The translations under genes and the position numbers were made by a program. Of a stretch of 64,000 bases of DNA, positions 45,701-59,000 are shown one piece after another. The first letter of the stretch is position 1. Each line of letters opens with the position of its first letter. This stretch comes from Acanthococcus lagerstroemiae (Eukaryota; Arthropoda; Insecta; Hemiptera; Eriococcidae), in contig CM063112.1 of the NCBI GenBank assembly GCA_031841125.1, positions 65,864,057 through 65,928,056 of the forward strand, given 5' to 3'. The notes under the pieces are model-generated. The model made no database searches, was not told where the DNA came from, and worked only from the letters and a program-made list of their open reading frames with translations.

Positions 45701-48700
45701 CTGCTGGAAGGACAGTGATTTTTCTATTAATTTGTGTATGTGGTAGGACCGGTAGGACGCAGTGTCCTGCTGGGAGTACTTTTTACACTCTATCATTAGA
45801 AGAGGAACTCCGTTCTGTACTTTTGCCTCTTTGTATTACTTTGGTTAGCAGTTTGCGGCCGTATTTTTTTCTGGTTTTTTTGTGTTTTTTTTCGTCGATT
45901 TTTTACATTTGGAATACGAATTGGCTTGCAGAGTTTTTTCTGTTTATTTACAGGGTAGATTTTAATGTTCCGCTAAAGAATGGAATCATTACGAATAACC
46001 AACGTATAGTAGCTGCTTTAGATTCGGTTAAATATGTGTTGGAGAAAAAAGCCAAATGCGTTGTGTTGATGTCACATTTGGGCAGACCAGATGGCTCGAA
46101 GAACATGAAGTATACCCTGAAACCTGTAGCGGACGAGCTCAAAAAATTATTAAACCGGTAACGTAAAAAATTTTTGTATCGCAATTTTTATGAAACTGAA
46201 CTGATTTCTCTAGTACGTACGAAATACAAATTATTGCGACGCGAATACATTTTTCGGAAGGTACCGCATTCACTAACGCTCTCTATATTCATCAATAATA
46301 AACATCCTACGAACTACGACAGAATCGCCATCCATATTACCACTTGATAACGTCTGAGTACTGAACAATTTGAAGAAATTGAATAATTACAATTATCTTC
46401 CGAGAGCAGACAGCTGTACTGCAATCCTACGGGACTCGACTTTTTGAGTCGATTCAGTATTTTACTGCAATCGATTATGATTTGTTAAAATTACCACTTT
46501 ACAAATCGACTCCAAATAACAGAGTGGATGGCGCATAGACTGTAAACCAGAAAGCGAGAAACTGTAAATCGGAAGGGCTAATATGCTTAGACCGTAAACT
46601 GGAAAATTCGCACAGACTTGTAAGCTGGAAAATTCGCATAGACCGTAATTCGGAAAGCATTTCACCGCCGTTTCCTCTAACAAGGAGGGGAGATGTAAGA
46701 TATTCGTTCTGCCGAATATCTTGGTCGTTGGTTGTCGCGGTGATACTCGCAGATGGTCGAGCGCGCTCCAACTGATAAAAGCCGGAATTGAATAATTTCG
46801 ATTATCTTCCGAGAGCAGACAGCTGTACTGCAATCCTACTGGATTCTCGACTTTTTGACTCAATTCAGTATTTTACTGCAATCGATTATGATTTGTTAAA
46901 GTTACCCCTTTACATACATATATATACTATACAATATTATATATGTATAAGGAAACCTGAAATTCAGCCACTATTACAGTTGCAATCTACACTTTCTGAA
47001 ATGTAAGAAAAACATTGCCCCTACCGCCATCTCGACAGCTGTGACGAATGTAATACCTCACTTTTCTTCGAAAAGTCGGTAAGTGTCGACTCATGAGGAG
47101 CAAATTCCATAGAGATGAATAGAGGATCGGGGAATTTCCACGGGCCCCCTCTCCGTCCAGTTCAATTTGTTCTTTTGTTAGTTGGGTAAAAAATGATGTT
47201 TCTTTCATGGTGTAAGGAGTGATTACTGATTTGATGTACTATATGATTGAAATTCAGGCCTTTTAAATAAATCGGGCCCCTTAAAAGTCCGAGCCCGGGG
47301 TAACCCCCCCCCCCCCCGACAGGGTGGGCGAGGAGGCACGATTGTCAGCCAACAGCGATGCGTTCCGGTTGCTTTGGAACCGCCAAGTTCCGCTATCTTA
47401 ACGGCCGACCAGCCTCCTGTGCGGAGCTATCGAACCGGATAGCCCATGTTTCGCGACAAAGATTCACTGTGTTTTGGAAAGGCATCCTTTAAATGATCAT
47501 TTTGTTACAGGTACGACTTCGACGTCGTCATTTCTCAACGAGTAAATTTATTCTCGATTACTGCTCGACATGCTTGAGCAGTATGTTTATTCCGCGACTC
47601 CTCGGTTACTCTTCAAGAATGAATTCACCGCGAACTAAGTTGTAATTTTAATCGTCTCAAAGTTGTGCGTCTTTTTAGGGATGTATTGTTTTTAAACGAT
47701 TGTGTTGGACCTGAAGTGGAAATGGCTTGCGCCAACCCGACAGAGGGATCGGTGATACTTCTTGAAAATTTGAGGTTCCACGTCGAAGAAGAAGGTAAAG
47801 GTGTAGACACGTCCGGAAATAAGGTAAAAACGAACTCGGGTAAAACATTATTCTTCGTGTAGAATATCACGCCCTCGCAATTACAAAAGCAAAAATATGC
47901 CGATGTCGTTACTCGTTGGTATACTGACGCTGCGGAACTTTGCTAGCTCTTTTGAACCATACTCGTGGTTACTTATCTAGCTTTTAGGCTACCTACTCTT
48001 GTTTTATTATGAAAATTTGATTCCTAGATAAAAGCAACGTCGGAGCAAGTCGAAGCATTCCGTAGCTCTCTGCGCAAATTGGGAGACGTGTACGTGAACG
48101 ATGCTTTTGGTACCGCTCATAGAGCTCACAGTTCCATGCTGGGTCAAGGTTTCCACATAAGAGCGTCCGGATTCTTATTAAAGAAAGAATTATTGTACTT
48201 TGCCAAGGCGCTTGAGAATCCAGACAAGTAATATGAATTTGGATACTACATATATATTGAATTTGATCCCTGCATTTTTCAAAAATCGCTTGCAAATTCC
48301 CCTTACATATTCGATTAGGAAATATGACCAGAGCTCGGATATATCGGTCATACCGGTATTAGTGTTGCCGTTTAATCGGAAATGTAGGCATTGCAGACTA
48401 TAATCGGCAACATCAGCAACCCTCTCTTGTGGAAAGAACTGAGATCAGCAGCTTGCCGATTAGTCAACCAAATATTGATATTGATCCAAGTTCTAGACGC
48501 GACTACTTTGAAATTTTGTATACTTTCGTATACAAAACTTAAAAAAATTTTTTTAATGATCCCAAAATACAGTGAGAACTCGAAATGGTCACGTGAGAGC
48601 ACGAATGTCGTAGAACTATAGAGTGATCAAAATTTTTTCCCTATTTCTTGATGGACGTTCCTAATTTGGAACGAAAAAGCGCCGTACAAATTTTCTTTTT

Positions 48701-51700
48701 ATTTCTCGATTAACTCGCATTTACAGCGAAAATATTTCGAAAACTCGAAAAAATTGATACACATATGTAGGGTACATCAATTTAGTGTATCATTCGAAGC
48801 TGTATTTTTGCGCTTCAAAAACCTCGATTAGAACGATAGGGTACATTTCACCCGAAAATATCGATAAAATTTGGCATTTTGCTGGTATTCGATAGAAGGG
48901 GTGTTCCTGAACATTTCGACGAAACTAAGAAGAAAGGAGTAAAAAAAGTAAGAAAGAGAAAACCTACGGCCATTCCACATGTCACGTCTCTGCCGTGTAT
49001 ACCATTCCATGAGAAGAACATTGTAACTTCCTCCAAAATTAAACTTCGTTTTTCGCATCAGATTGTTGATGTTCTATCGACGGAATACTGTCGTCGTTTC
49101 TCAGTATCTCGCGCGAAGCGCCGTCTGCGCACCGACGAAGTTACAATCGTATTCTTCCGATAGAACTCCGACAATCTGATTGCGAAGAATGGAAAATGAT
49201 TTTTTCCTTGGACTTACGACAGTGTTCTCATAGCGCGAAACCTATGCACTACATATGTAGGTACACCTCGTTATTATTCATCGAGTAATAATGATCGTAA
49301 TTTGTACTCTGTTTAGACCTTATTTAGCTATTTTGGGTGGCGCTAAAGTGGCGGACAAAATACAGTTGATTGAAAACTTACTGGACAAGGTGACGGATAT
49401 GATAATTTGTGGAGGAATGGCGTATACGTTTTTGAAGATTCAAAAAAATATGAAGGTGAGTCGATGAACATTATTTCTCCTGTATTTTATCCGACATCGC
49501 CGCGTTTACTGTTGGACCCCGCTCCTAGATCCGAAATGTGTAACTTACCTGCAAGTATTTCTTCTCATGTTGTATTCAGTTACCAACTCCCCTCTCCACT
49601 ACATTCATCTAAAATGCTCTTCGTACACATTTTTGATAAACCCTGAAGTCGCAATTGTTCGAAACCACTAGCAGCTTGGCCCCGTGCCACTGGAAATATC
49701 ATATGTCTGAAAACCAATCATTTTATGCTCTTTTGAGCAAGAATGCTTAGCCCGAACGTCATAGTGCAACAAAAACGAATAATTGGAGACACGAACGTTT
49801 TCAAAAAGTCGAGACCGGCTTACGTTGGCGAGATTTTTTTTCTCTCACTATTAAATACGAATATTTTTCTTCCTCGAAAACGTTTGATGCAACATGTATG
49901 TTAACTATCAACTCTCGTCAGTTGCACTCGGTAGTAATGTCGACGGCTCTGTGGTACTAGTTTCCTTTGATTTTTGCCGCAGAAAAGGGAACGTGGGCTC
50001 TAATTCGGATACGTAGAATAGTTGTAGGTACATATAAGCGTCGTGGCCCAGCCGTTATTCCAGTCAAATCGGACTAAAGCAAGTAGTGCGAATAAGGAGC
50101 CATAGGCTCTCGGTTCGCGGGTGTGCTTATCGATCCGGTCGGCAGTCAAACTTATAGCGACAGTATGTGAATCCTAATTTGTAATTTGGTCCGGGATTGT
50201 CAGTAGAGCTTTACGTGAATCAGCGAAGATGGTGTACTTACTCGTAGGTATTTGATCCAGGTATTGAAATACTTGTAAGGCTCTGGATGAGGGATAGGAG
50301 TTGAACTGTAAGTATACTAATTATGGGGATCATACAGACAGGATGTTATTTTCTTTTTAATCATGACAGCGCCGCCAGTACTCTCATAGTGTCCCCTCAG
50401 TTTTTCTTCGAGCGTTACTAGTATAATTGGGTTCGCATTTTCCTGTTTTTTTATTTTATTTATTTATTTATTTATTTTTTGTCCTATCATCTCCCAGAAC
50501 CTAGATGAATGTTGCTGGAATTGGTTTCCACAGTGGTTGGATAGGGAATTCGCGCTTCTAATTATGCTAGCGTTGTCTTGTAGGGAATTAACATCTTCAT
50601 ATCGGCGCAAAATCTGGTATGAAAGTTGTAATTTTTCTGCGTTCTATGATCGGTGACTGTATATTAATTTACTATGTGTAGGTTCGGGCGGTTGGGATTC
50701 TCTGCTAGGAGGGATATATTATTGTAGTTAGCTGTCAGCAGTTTTTTCCGGATTCTCAGGTTTGGTTCACTACTGAAGGTTTCTGAGCTGATTGAGAGGT
50801 AGGTTGGGTATGCTCCTGAGACCAGTGTTTGGAATTGGATCATGTGTTCAAAGATGGCTCTCAGATATTAATTGGGAAGTAATGCTTCGGTAATCGATTT
50901 TGGATCTTACTAGTGCTTTATAAAGCGTTAGCAAGGGTTTATTTACAGCAGGGGGAAATTTTTTTTTTGTTCATCATTTTCAAAATATTAAGTGGAGGTA
51001 ATTATCTGCTCTTGGGGGTTCCCAAATGTATTAACCGAGTTCCTTTCGCTTCGAAAGTTAAATCTAGGAAGGACGTCTCTTTCTGGAAGGTGAGAGGTGT
51101 CTTGTTTAACGCTGGTTTTCAAGTGGGTTGTTGTTTGACGCAGGATGTTTTCGTTGTCAAGAAGCAAAAGAGGGTAGTTTTGCTCCATTATTCCAAACTG
51201 TGCAGGTTAGTCTGGAGGATTTATTGGGGAAATTCAGTATTGTGTTTGTGCATTGTGTCACGTCAAGGTCATTAGCAAAGGGGCGGAATTTGATTGGTGC
51301 TGGGATCGGATTGATATTGTACATGATATTGTAGGTCTAGCCGAAACAAAAAGGCAAGGTGAAGCTCTTATCAAAAGAAACAATGGAAACTTATTCTACT
51401 ATTTTGGCTCAACTAAAGAGTATGGGGGGGGGGGTTATATTAATAAACGCTTGGTCAACTTAGTTACTGAAATAAAAGGGATATCCGAAAGGATAGCAAT
51501 ATTAAAAATAACAATCAACAATAAAAACATTACGATAATGCAAGTCTACGCCCCAACTTTGGCAGCACCTGGAGAAGAGACAGACGAATTTTATGAGAGA
51601 CTAGAAAACTGCTTAAGAACTGACAATGGAGATTATAAAATTGTTATGGGCGATTTCAATGCCAAAGTTGGTAAAAACCTAGGTTTTAACCTAGGAGTAG

Positions 51701-54700
51701 GTCCAGAAACGGCCGGCAAGACTAATAAAAATGGGTCTAAATTAATCGAATTTTCGAACAAAAATAATCTTAAAATTGCAAACACTTTTTATAATAAAAA
51801 ACCCCAAGGAAGGTGGACTTGGAAATCATCTGATAACAGAACAACAAATGAAATTGACCACTTGCTAACCAGCAATCTGAGCATGATAAGCAACATCTTC
51901 TCCTCAGATCACAGACCGGGTTTGTGTACTATTGCAATAAAGAATGAGCCCCCAAGAAACCCCCAAAAAAGGGAAAAGTCCTACGCCAACAAAATAATTC
52001 CTATCTCCTCCAAAGGTGAAGCAGAACAAGTTTTGTTGGACTATATTGGCTAGGTTGATCGGAATAATTTAGACAGATAACTTTCAGAAAAACTATAGCC
52101 GCCTGACATCGTCTCTGGCGAATGTAGTGAACGAATTTGGTATAAATAAAAACGATATTAGAACGAAACACAAACTTAGCTCAAAAACTAAAAATCTCAT
52201 AGCCAAGAGATCAGCAATCAAGCAAAAAATTAACCTGACTAGGAATGAACAGATTGAATTTATAGAAATTGAAAAATTGATCAGAAAGGAAATCAGAAAT
52301 GATATCCAAAAATTTGACCAAGAAATTATAGAATCGACCTGGTCAATTAGACAGACTAGGAAGGCACTATCCAAAGGCAAGTGGCTTCTACCCAAAGTCA
52401 GAAATGAGAGAGGTGAACTAGTCTATGATAGAAATACAATTGCTAGCGCAGCAACAAAATTTTATAAAAAATTGTGCGATGATGACAGAGCTAATGAGGA
52501 GAAAAGTGAGGCCGGACACTGCGACAACTCAACCGACAGTTCAAGAATACACGAGAGGGATGTTGACGAGGCAATAGCCTCCTTAAAATCCAGTTGTGCG
52601 CCAGGGCCGGATAAATTAGAAAATTCAACACTCAAAACATTTATTAAACGAGCTCTCATTACTCCGCTGACAGCAATATTCAACTGCATTCTCTCGCTAG
52701 GTCTCGTGCCGGAACAATGGCATCTCTCTGAAATTATACTCCTTCACAAAAAAGGCGACAGGTCAGATATTAACAATTATCGGCCCATAAGCCTCTCGTC
52801 AAATGTTGGCAAACTTTTTATGAAAATTCTCAAAAAGAAAATCTATCAGACTTTGGATTCACAGCAACCCGCTGAACAGGCTGGTTTTAGAAAAAATTGC
52901 AGCACTGTTGACCATATTCACACACTACCTAAGTCAAATTTTTGAAAAAGCTAGGGAATTCCAACTAAAAATAGCAGTCATGTTTGTGGATTTTAATAAA
53001 GCGTTTGATTCACTATTTCACGACAAAATTTGGTTTGCGTTAAGAAACCAAGGGGTTCCCCCAGGTATCATTCGAATTTTAAGGGAGTTGTATTCCAAAT
53101 CAGAAGCAATAATTGGGTTGGAGGGCAACTCAGAAAAATTCAAAATCATGAGAGGAGTCAAACAGGGCGACCCATTATCACCCAACATATTTAATGCAGT
53201 GCTAGAAGAAATCTTCAGAAAATTTGACTGGGAAGGGATGGGTATCAACGTGGGGAGAGACCATTTTTTTGGAAAAATTAAATACTTGAACAATCTGCGC
53301 TTTGCTGATGACATAGTGCTGATAGGCAAAAATAACGATGAACTTAATGCTATGGCAACTGACTTAGCGAGAGAAAGTAAAAAGTGGGGTCTTTCGATAA
53401 ATGTTGGGAAAACTAAAATCATGTCAAATATCAATCAATTCGGGGAAATCAAAATTGACAACAATATCATCCAAATAATTGAAGAATACACATATTTAGG
53501 CCCGAATATGACAATTGAAAATCGAACAAAAAATGAAATTAAAGTTAGGAAAGCTAAGGCTTGGAGAGCCTTCTGGGCCCAAAAAGCCATCCTCAAAGGC
53601 AATCTCAATCTTAAATCTAGAATCAGAATCTCGGAGAGTACTGTTTATCCGGTCCTAACCTACGGGGCGCAAACTTGGTCGTGCACAAAAAAGCAAATAC
53701 AAAAAATAGGAATTACGCAACATGCAATGTTAAGAAATATTTTAGATGTTAGACTTGAAGACGAAGTCAATATTTCAGATATCTTCTCCAAAACAGGTGC
53801 AAAAAGTGTAGTTAAAAAATACACAAATTAAAACTTGAATATGCAGGGCATGTGGCAAGGCAACCCGAGGCTAAATGGAGCAAGATCTCCACATTCTGAT
53901 GTCCTAGAAGAGGCAAACGCAAAGTAGGCTGACCCCCACTGAGATGGGCTGACGGGGTAGTCGCAGTGGCTGGGCCAAACTGGACTCAAAAAGCTAAAAA
54001 TCGAAAAACATGGATTGACTTGATCGAAGCTCATACACAGCAATGTGTCACTGGGTGAGGTGCACGTGAAACTCCACTTACCTAATTAGTTAAATATATG
54101 TAAATATCTAAGAATTAAGTAGTTTCCGTTGCCCGACCGAGTATGTGAGCTTTAAATAAAATAAAATAAAATAATGGCGATTAGGAACACTACCTCGTGA
54201 TGTACCAGTTTCTATTAATTTGTAAGTTGTCTGAGGACAGTTTGTTATCAATTCTGATTCGTATGTTTCCGTTTCAGAGGGAATTTTTGATGAATTAGAT
54301 CATTTCTCCATGAATTCCTGCTTTGGTTAGTTGTTGCAATGTGTAGATGCGCCAAGCAGTATCATACGCGTTTTTGATATCGAAGAAGATTCCATGTAGG
54401 TGTTCTTTAGATGAGAAGGCTGCTTGTGTATCTGCGTCTATGCATTATGAGTGATCTGATACTTGATCTGGAGTTTCTGAATCTGCTCTGTTGAGAGGAT
54501 ATATGTAATTTCAATGTCGTTTGAATTACCGCGTAAATCTGATGCTACATATTCTTTTTTCGAGAATTTTGCAGAGTTTATTATGGGTAAATTGGGCGGG
54601 GTTATAACTGCTTGAGAAATATTGGTCCTTTTTGGGTTTCAGTATGGGCGTCGCGATTACCTTGGACCGTATGGTGGGGAAAAAATTGTTCTTTTCACAC

Positions 54701-55943
54701 TTTATTGTAGATCTGGAGGGTTGATTCTTGTGCTGGTTCTAAAATATTTTTCATGAATAATAATGCTGCTTGGTATAGTGTTCGTTTGTGGAGATGTATT
54801 TTGACATATCTGCTGAAGCGATTGTCGAGTTCGTTGCACATAAAGGGTTTATTTCGTTCCTCTGCGTCATGGCTGTGTGGATCAGGTTTTCTTCTTTTTC
54901 TTTTCCTTCTTTAAAGTGTACGAAGTCTTGGTTGTTGTTTGAATTTGATGATGTTCGTGAGAAGTGTCTTCAGAGCACGTTGGTTATTTCCTTGATGTGG
55001 ATTTAATGATACCGGCTTTCATGTAGATGACTGGTGCTGTTAGTCTTAGGTTTAGGAGTTAGATAGTGGACTGAGGAATGTGTAGAGAGACATTGGATAT
55101 GATTAAGCGCTTATAGCAGGTTGATGAGTGCGTACTTTTAGGGGATGCGAATTCACAATGATTTCGGGGTGGGCTTGGACCAGTTCATCGGCGTTTATGG
55201 TTGCACTGTAGTACATGCATTTACGGTTATTTGATATCCAATATGCAAATAGTATGTTTTTTGGTGTCAGGTGTCTAACGCATCCTATTTGTTATTGCTA
55301 GTATAAAAACTGCCGACACGTTTTAAGTGGTAAACGTTTTAGAAAACGCAAATGTCGACAAGGACTAGTGGTATTCGGCCGAAATGTTTAAGGCCATTCA
55401 CGTTTTAAAAAACGCAACTCTCGACAGAGAATAGTATTATAATAATATAAAAAATATAAAACTACCCGGCTATCAAAATTAGAGTTCGTATAAATTTGAA
55501 ATCGATACATTCAAGGCGGAAACGTGTAAGACCGAAACATTTGTATAATACAACACAACTACGCGGCTATCAAAATTCGATTTCGTATAAATTAAATCCC
55601 AGTATACCTAAGTCGCCTCGCGCTTCTTATGCTGAACTTAAATTGAGGAAACTCGTGAACGACTCAACAGATTGTTATCAAACTTTCACCAATACAACTT
55701 CGAGTACTTCTCTATAACGTACCAAAATTTGGAATCAAATGATTCGATAGTTCCTGAGATTTTTGTGCCACAAATTTTGTCCTCAAGGAAAACTCACGAA
55801 CGGCTCGACCGATTGCCTTCAAAAGCTTATTTTAACAACTTCGAGTACTTCTCCATAATATACCAAAATTTGGAATCAATTGATTCAATAGTTTCTGAGA
55901 TTTTCTTCCCACAAAATTAGGGTGTACATATATAAACATATAA

Positions 55944-56015
<72 letters not shown>

Positions 56016-59000
56016 TGGCTACCATTACACCATCCATCTATAATGCAACTTCAACCTTTACTGCATCCACCATCATTATGGCATCCATATACAGGCGCCA
56101 TAATGGTACCCTATGTAAATCTTCTACACAGACATCAGTGAGGTGCAGGCATGCTGTAGGCAAAACTTTGTTCGGACGTCATAAAGTTAGCTATGTGTAA
56201 AAAGTATACATATTTCAGTCTACCGAATTTTCTGCAGAGAGCGCTGAAGTCGCAAAATGTATATTCCACAGTATACAGCGCTATACACGTCCATTTCAGG
56301 TGGCGGTCGACTGTGCGTCCGATCATTTGTCAACGTTGCTTTTATTTCAACCACGAAAAAATAAAGTCGGCGGAAGTTTTCTTCGTGCTAGCCAGTTGGG
56401 AACGTAATAATCGTCCGGTACAGATGTTAAACTTGAAGACGAAGTCAATATTTCAGATATCTTTTCCAAAACAGGTGCAAAAAGTGTAGTTAAAAAATAC
56501 ACAAATTAAAACTTAAATATGCAGGGCATGTGGCAAGGCAACCCGAGGCTAAATGGAGCAAGATCTCCACATTCTGATATCCTAGAAGAGGCAAACGCAA
56601 ATTAGGCTGACCCCCACTGAGATGGGCTGACGGGGTAGTCGCAGTGGCTGGGCCAAACTGGACTCAAAAAGCTAGAAATCGAAAAACATGGATTGACTTG
56701 ATCGAAGCTCATACACAGCAATGTGTCACTGGGTGAGGTGCACGTGAAACTCCACTTACCTAATTAGTTAAATATATGTAAATATCTAAGAATTAAGTAG
56801 TTTCCGTTGCCCGACCGAGTATGTGAGCTTTAAATAAAATAAAATAAAATAATGGCGATTAGGAACACTACCTCGTGATGTACCAGTTTCTATTAATTTG
56901 TAAGTTGTCTGAGGACAGTTTGTTATCAATTCTGATTCGTATGTTTCCGTTTCAGAGGGAATTTTTGATGAATTAGATCATTTCTCCATGAATTCCTGCT
57001 TTGGTTAGTTGTTGCAATGTGTAGATGCGCCAAGCAGTATCATACGCGTTTTTGATATCGAAGAAGATTCCATGTAGGTGTTCTTTAGATGAGAAGGCTG
57101 CTTGTGTATCTGCGTCTATGCATTATGAGTGATCTGATACTTGATCTGGAGTTTCTGAATCTGCTCTGTTGAGAGGATATATGTAATTTCAATGTCGTTT
57201 GAATTACCGCGTAAATCTGATGCTACATATTCTTTTTTCGAGAATTTTGCAGAGTTTATTATGGGTAAATTGGGCGGGGTTATAACTGCTTGAGAAATAT
57301 TGGTCCTTTTTGGGGTTTCAGTATGGGCGTCGCGATTACCTTGGACCGTATGGTGGGGAAAAAATTGTTCTTTTCACACTTTATTGTAGATCTGGAGGGT
57401 TGATTCTTGTGTTGGTTCTAAAATATTTTTCATAAATAATGCTGCTTGGTATGGTGTTTGTTTGTGGAGATGTATTTTGACATATCTGCTGAAGCGATTG
57501 TCGAGTTCGTTGCACATAAAGGGTTTATTTCGTTCCTCTGCGTCATGGCTGTGTGGATCAGGTTTTCTTCTTCTTCTTCTTTTTCTTTTCCTTCTTTAAA
57601 GTGTACGAAGTCTTGGTTGTTGTTTGAATTTGATGATGTTCGTGAGAAGTGTCTTCAGAGCACGTTGGTTATTTCCTTGATGTGGATTTAATGATACCGG
57701 CTTTCATGTAGATGACTGGTGCTGTTAGTCTTAGGTTTAGGAGTTAGATAGTGGACTGAGGAATGTGTAGAGAGACATTGGATATGATTAAGCGCTTATA
57801 GCAGGTTGATGAGTGCGTACTTTTAGGGGATGCGAATTCACAATGATTTCGGGGTGGGCTTGGACCAGTTCATCGGCGTTTATGGTTGCACTGTAGTACA
57901 TGCATTTACGGTTATTTGATATCCAATATGCAAATAGTATGTTTTTTGGTGTCAGGTGTCTAACGCATCCTATTTGTTATTGCTAGTATAAAAACTTGGT
58001 GATCTGTCAAACTAACCAGCTAGTTAAACGATCAGGCATCGAGTATCAAGTCATTCGTAATAATCAGTTTGTTGAGGGCCAGTATTATAAAGTTTGGTTA
58101 ACGGGTTTCTGTTTAACGATCCGTTAACACGAGTAATCTGCCGATCTCAGTGGGTAAAAAAAACACTTGGGTTATATAGTGGTTACCGTTAAATCGGCGA
58201 TTATAATACCGGATTCGCATTTTAATCACCGGTTAATCGCGGATTATTTTTAACCAAGTCTTATAATACTGGCCTTGATTGGTTTACAAACCAAGTAAGG
58301 GTTCTTAGCTAATTTGCAAGCCTAGAAAGTAATTTTCTCTTAATAACTCAAATTAACCAAAGTAATGGGTTAGTAAATAAACTTGATGGCTAGTATGTAA
58401 ACCTTATATTCATTGGCATGCAGATCAACTAGTTATTATGTAAATTAACTGGCTAATATCTAAACCTAAACCTCATTTATTGGTACACATTAACTGGTTA
58501 GTATTTAAACCACTTGACTAGTATCTAAACCTGCTGGTTAATATGCAGACCAAATTGGTTGTATGCCAACCAAGTAGTTTGCGAACCAAATGGGTTGTGT
58601 GCAAAGCAACTGGCTAGTGAGTGAACTTTTAGAATATAAATCAACTGGTTAGTGTACAAACCAGCTGCTGGTAAAAAGCTTATTTATTTGGTAAACATAA
58701 ATCAACTGATTGATTAAACTCCGCAGTATATACGTATAATAGTATTTCAGTTTATCATCTTTGTTCACGTGAATTCGGATTTCCCAGATTGGTGGCGCGC
58801 TAGCATAGGGCCTTCCTCTCTTTCCGCACTTTAACGAAATTATGCTTATAAATATTAGGATAATAAGGGATAATGCTGCACTTTCAAATGGAGGAGCGGG
58901 ATTTTTATTTCGTCGCCAATGCGCCGGAGTTTTTTTTCAAGGCCAATTCAAACCAAAATCGTTAGCTTATAGACGTTATAGTTTGCTAAAATCGAATTGA

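Larger units (their letters stand above)
46158..47678. other. PGK intron 2 with direct repeats
   Basis: It holds a 125-bp direct repeat with tandem short repeats between, copy C of the dispersed repeat, a C run at 47307-47319 and a GC-richer unassigned stretch at 47320-47460. Confidence 0.6.
50446..55311 (-). mobile_element. Jockey/I-type non-LTR retrotransposon, minus strand, split by an RTE insertion
   Basis: Read on the minus strand. 55000-54180 holds the N-terminal half of RT ([30 protein letters not shown]). 51290-50880 holds the rest: [15 protein letters not shown], with the catalytic box decayed to FAND, then [15 protein letters not shown]. An (AAAT)n tail lies at 50447-50478 on the element's 3' side. 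The two halves join directly across the RTE-type insertion at about 51290-54175. Many stops and frameshifts are present. Confidence 0.65.

Noticed and set aside
47320..47460. GC-rich stretch as an RNA gene
   Set aside because: No cloverleaf, no polymerase III boxes at proper spacing and no known RNA recognised.
56410..56424. CAG at the start of duplication copy 2 as a splice junction from a processed transcript
   Set aside because: Copy 1 also has AG at that point, so two bases of microhomology explain it; there is no poly-A tail at the far end.
58280..58690. CRISPR-like array
   Set aside because: Units are degenerate, spacing is irregular and the genome is eukaryotic; it is a minisatellite.
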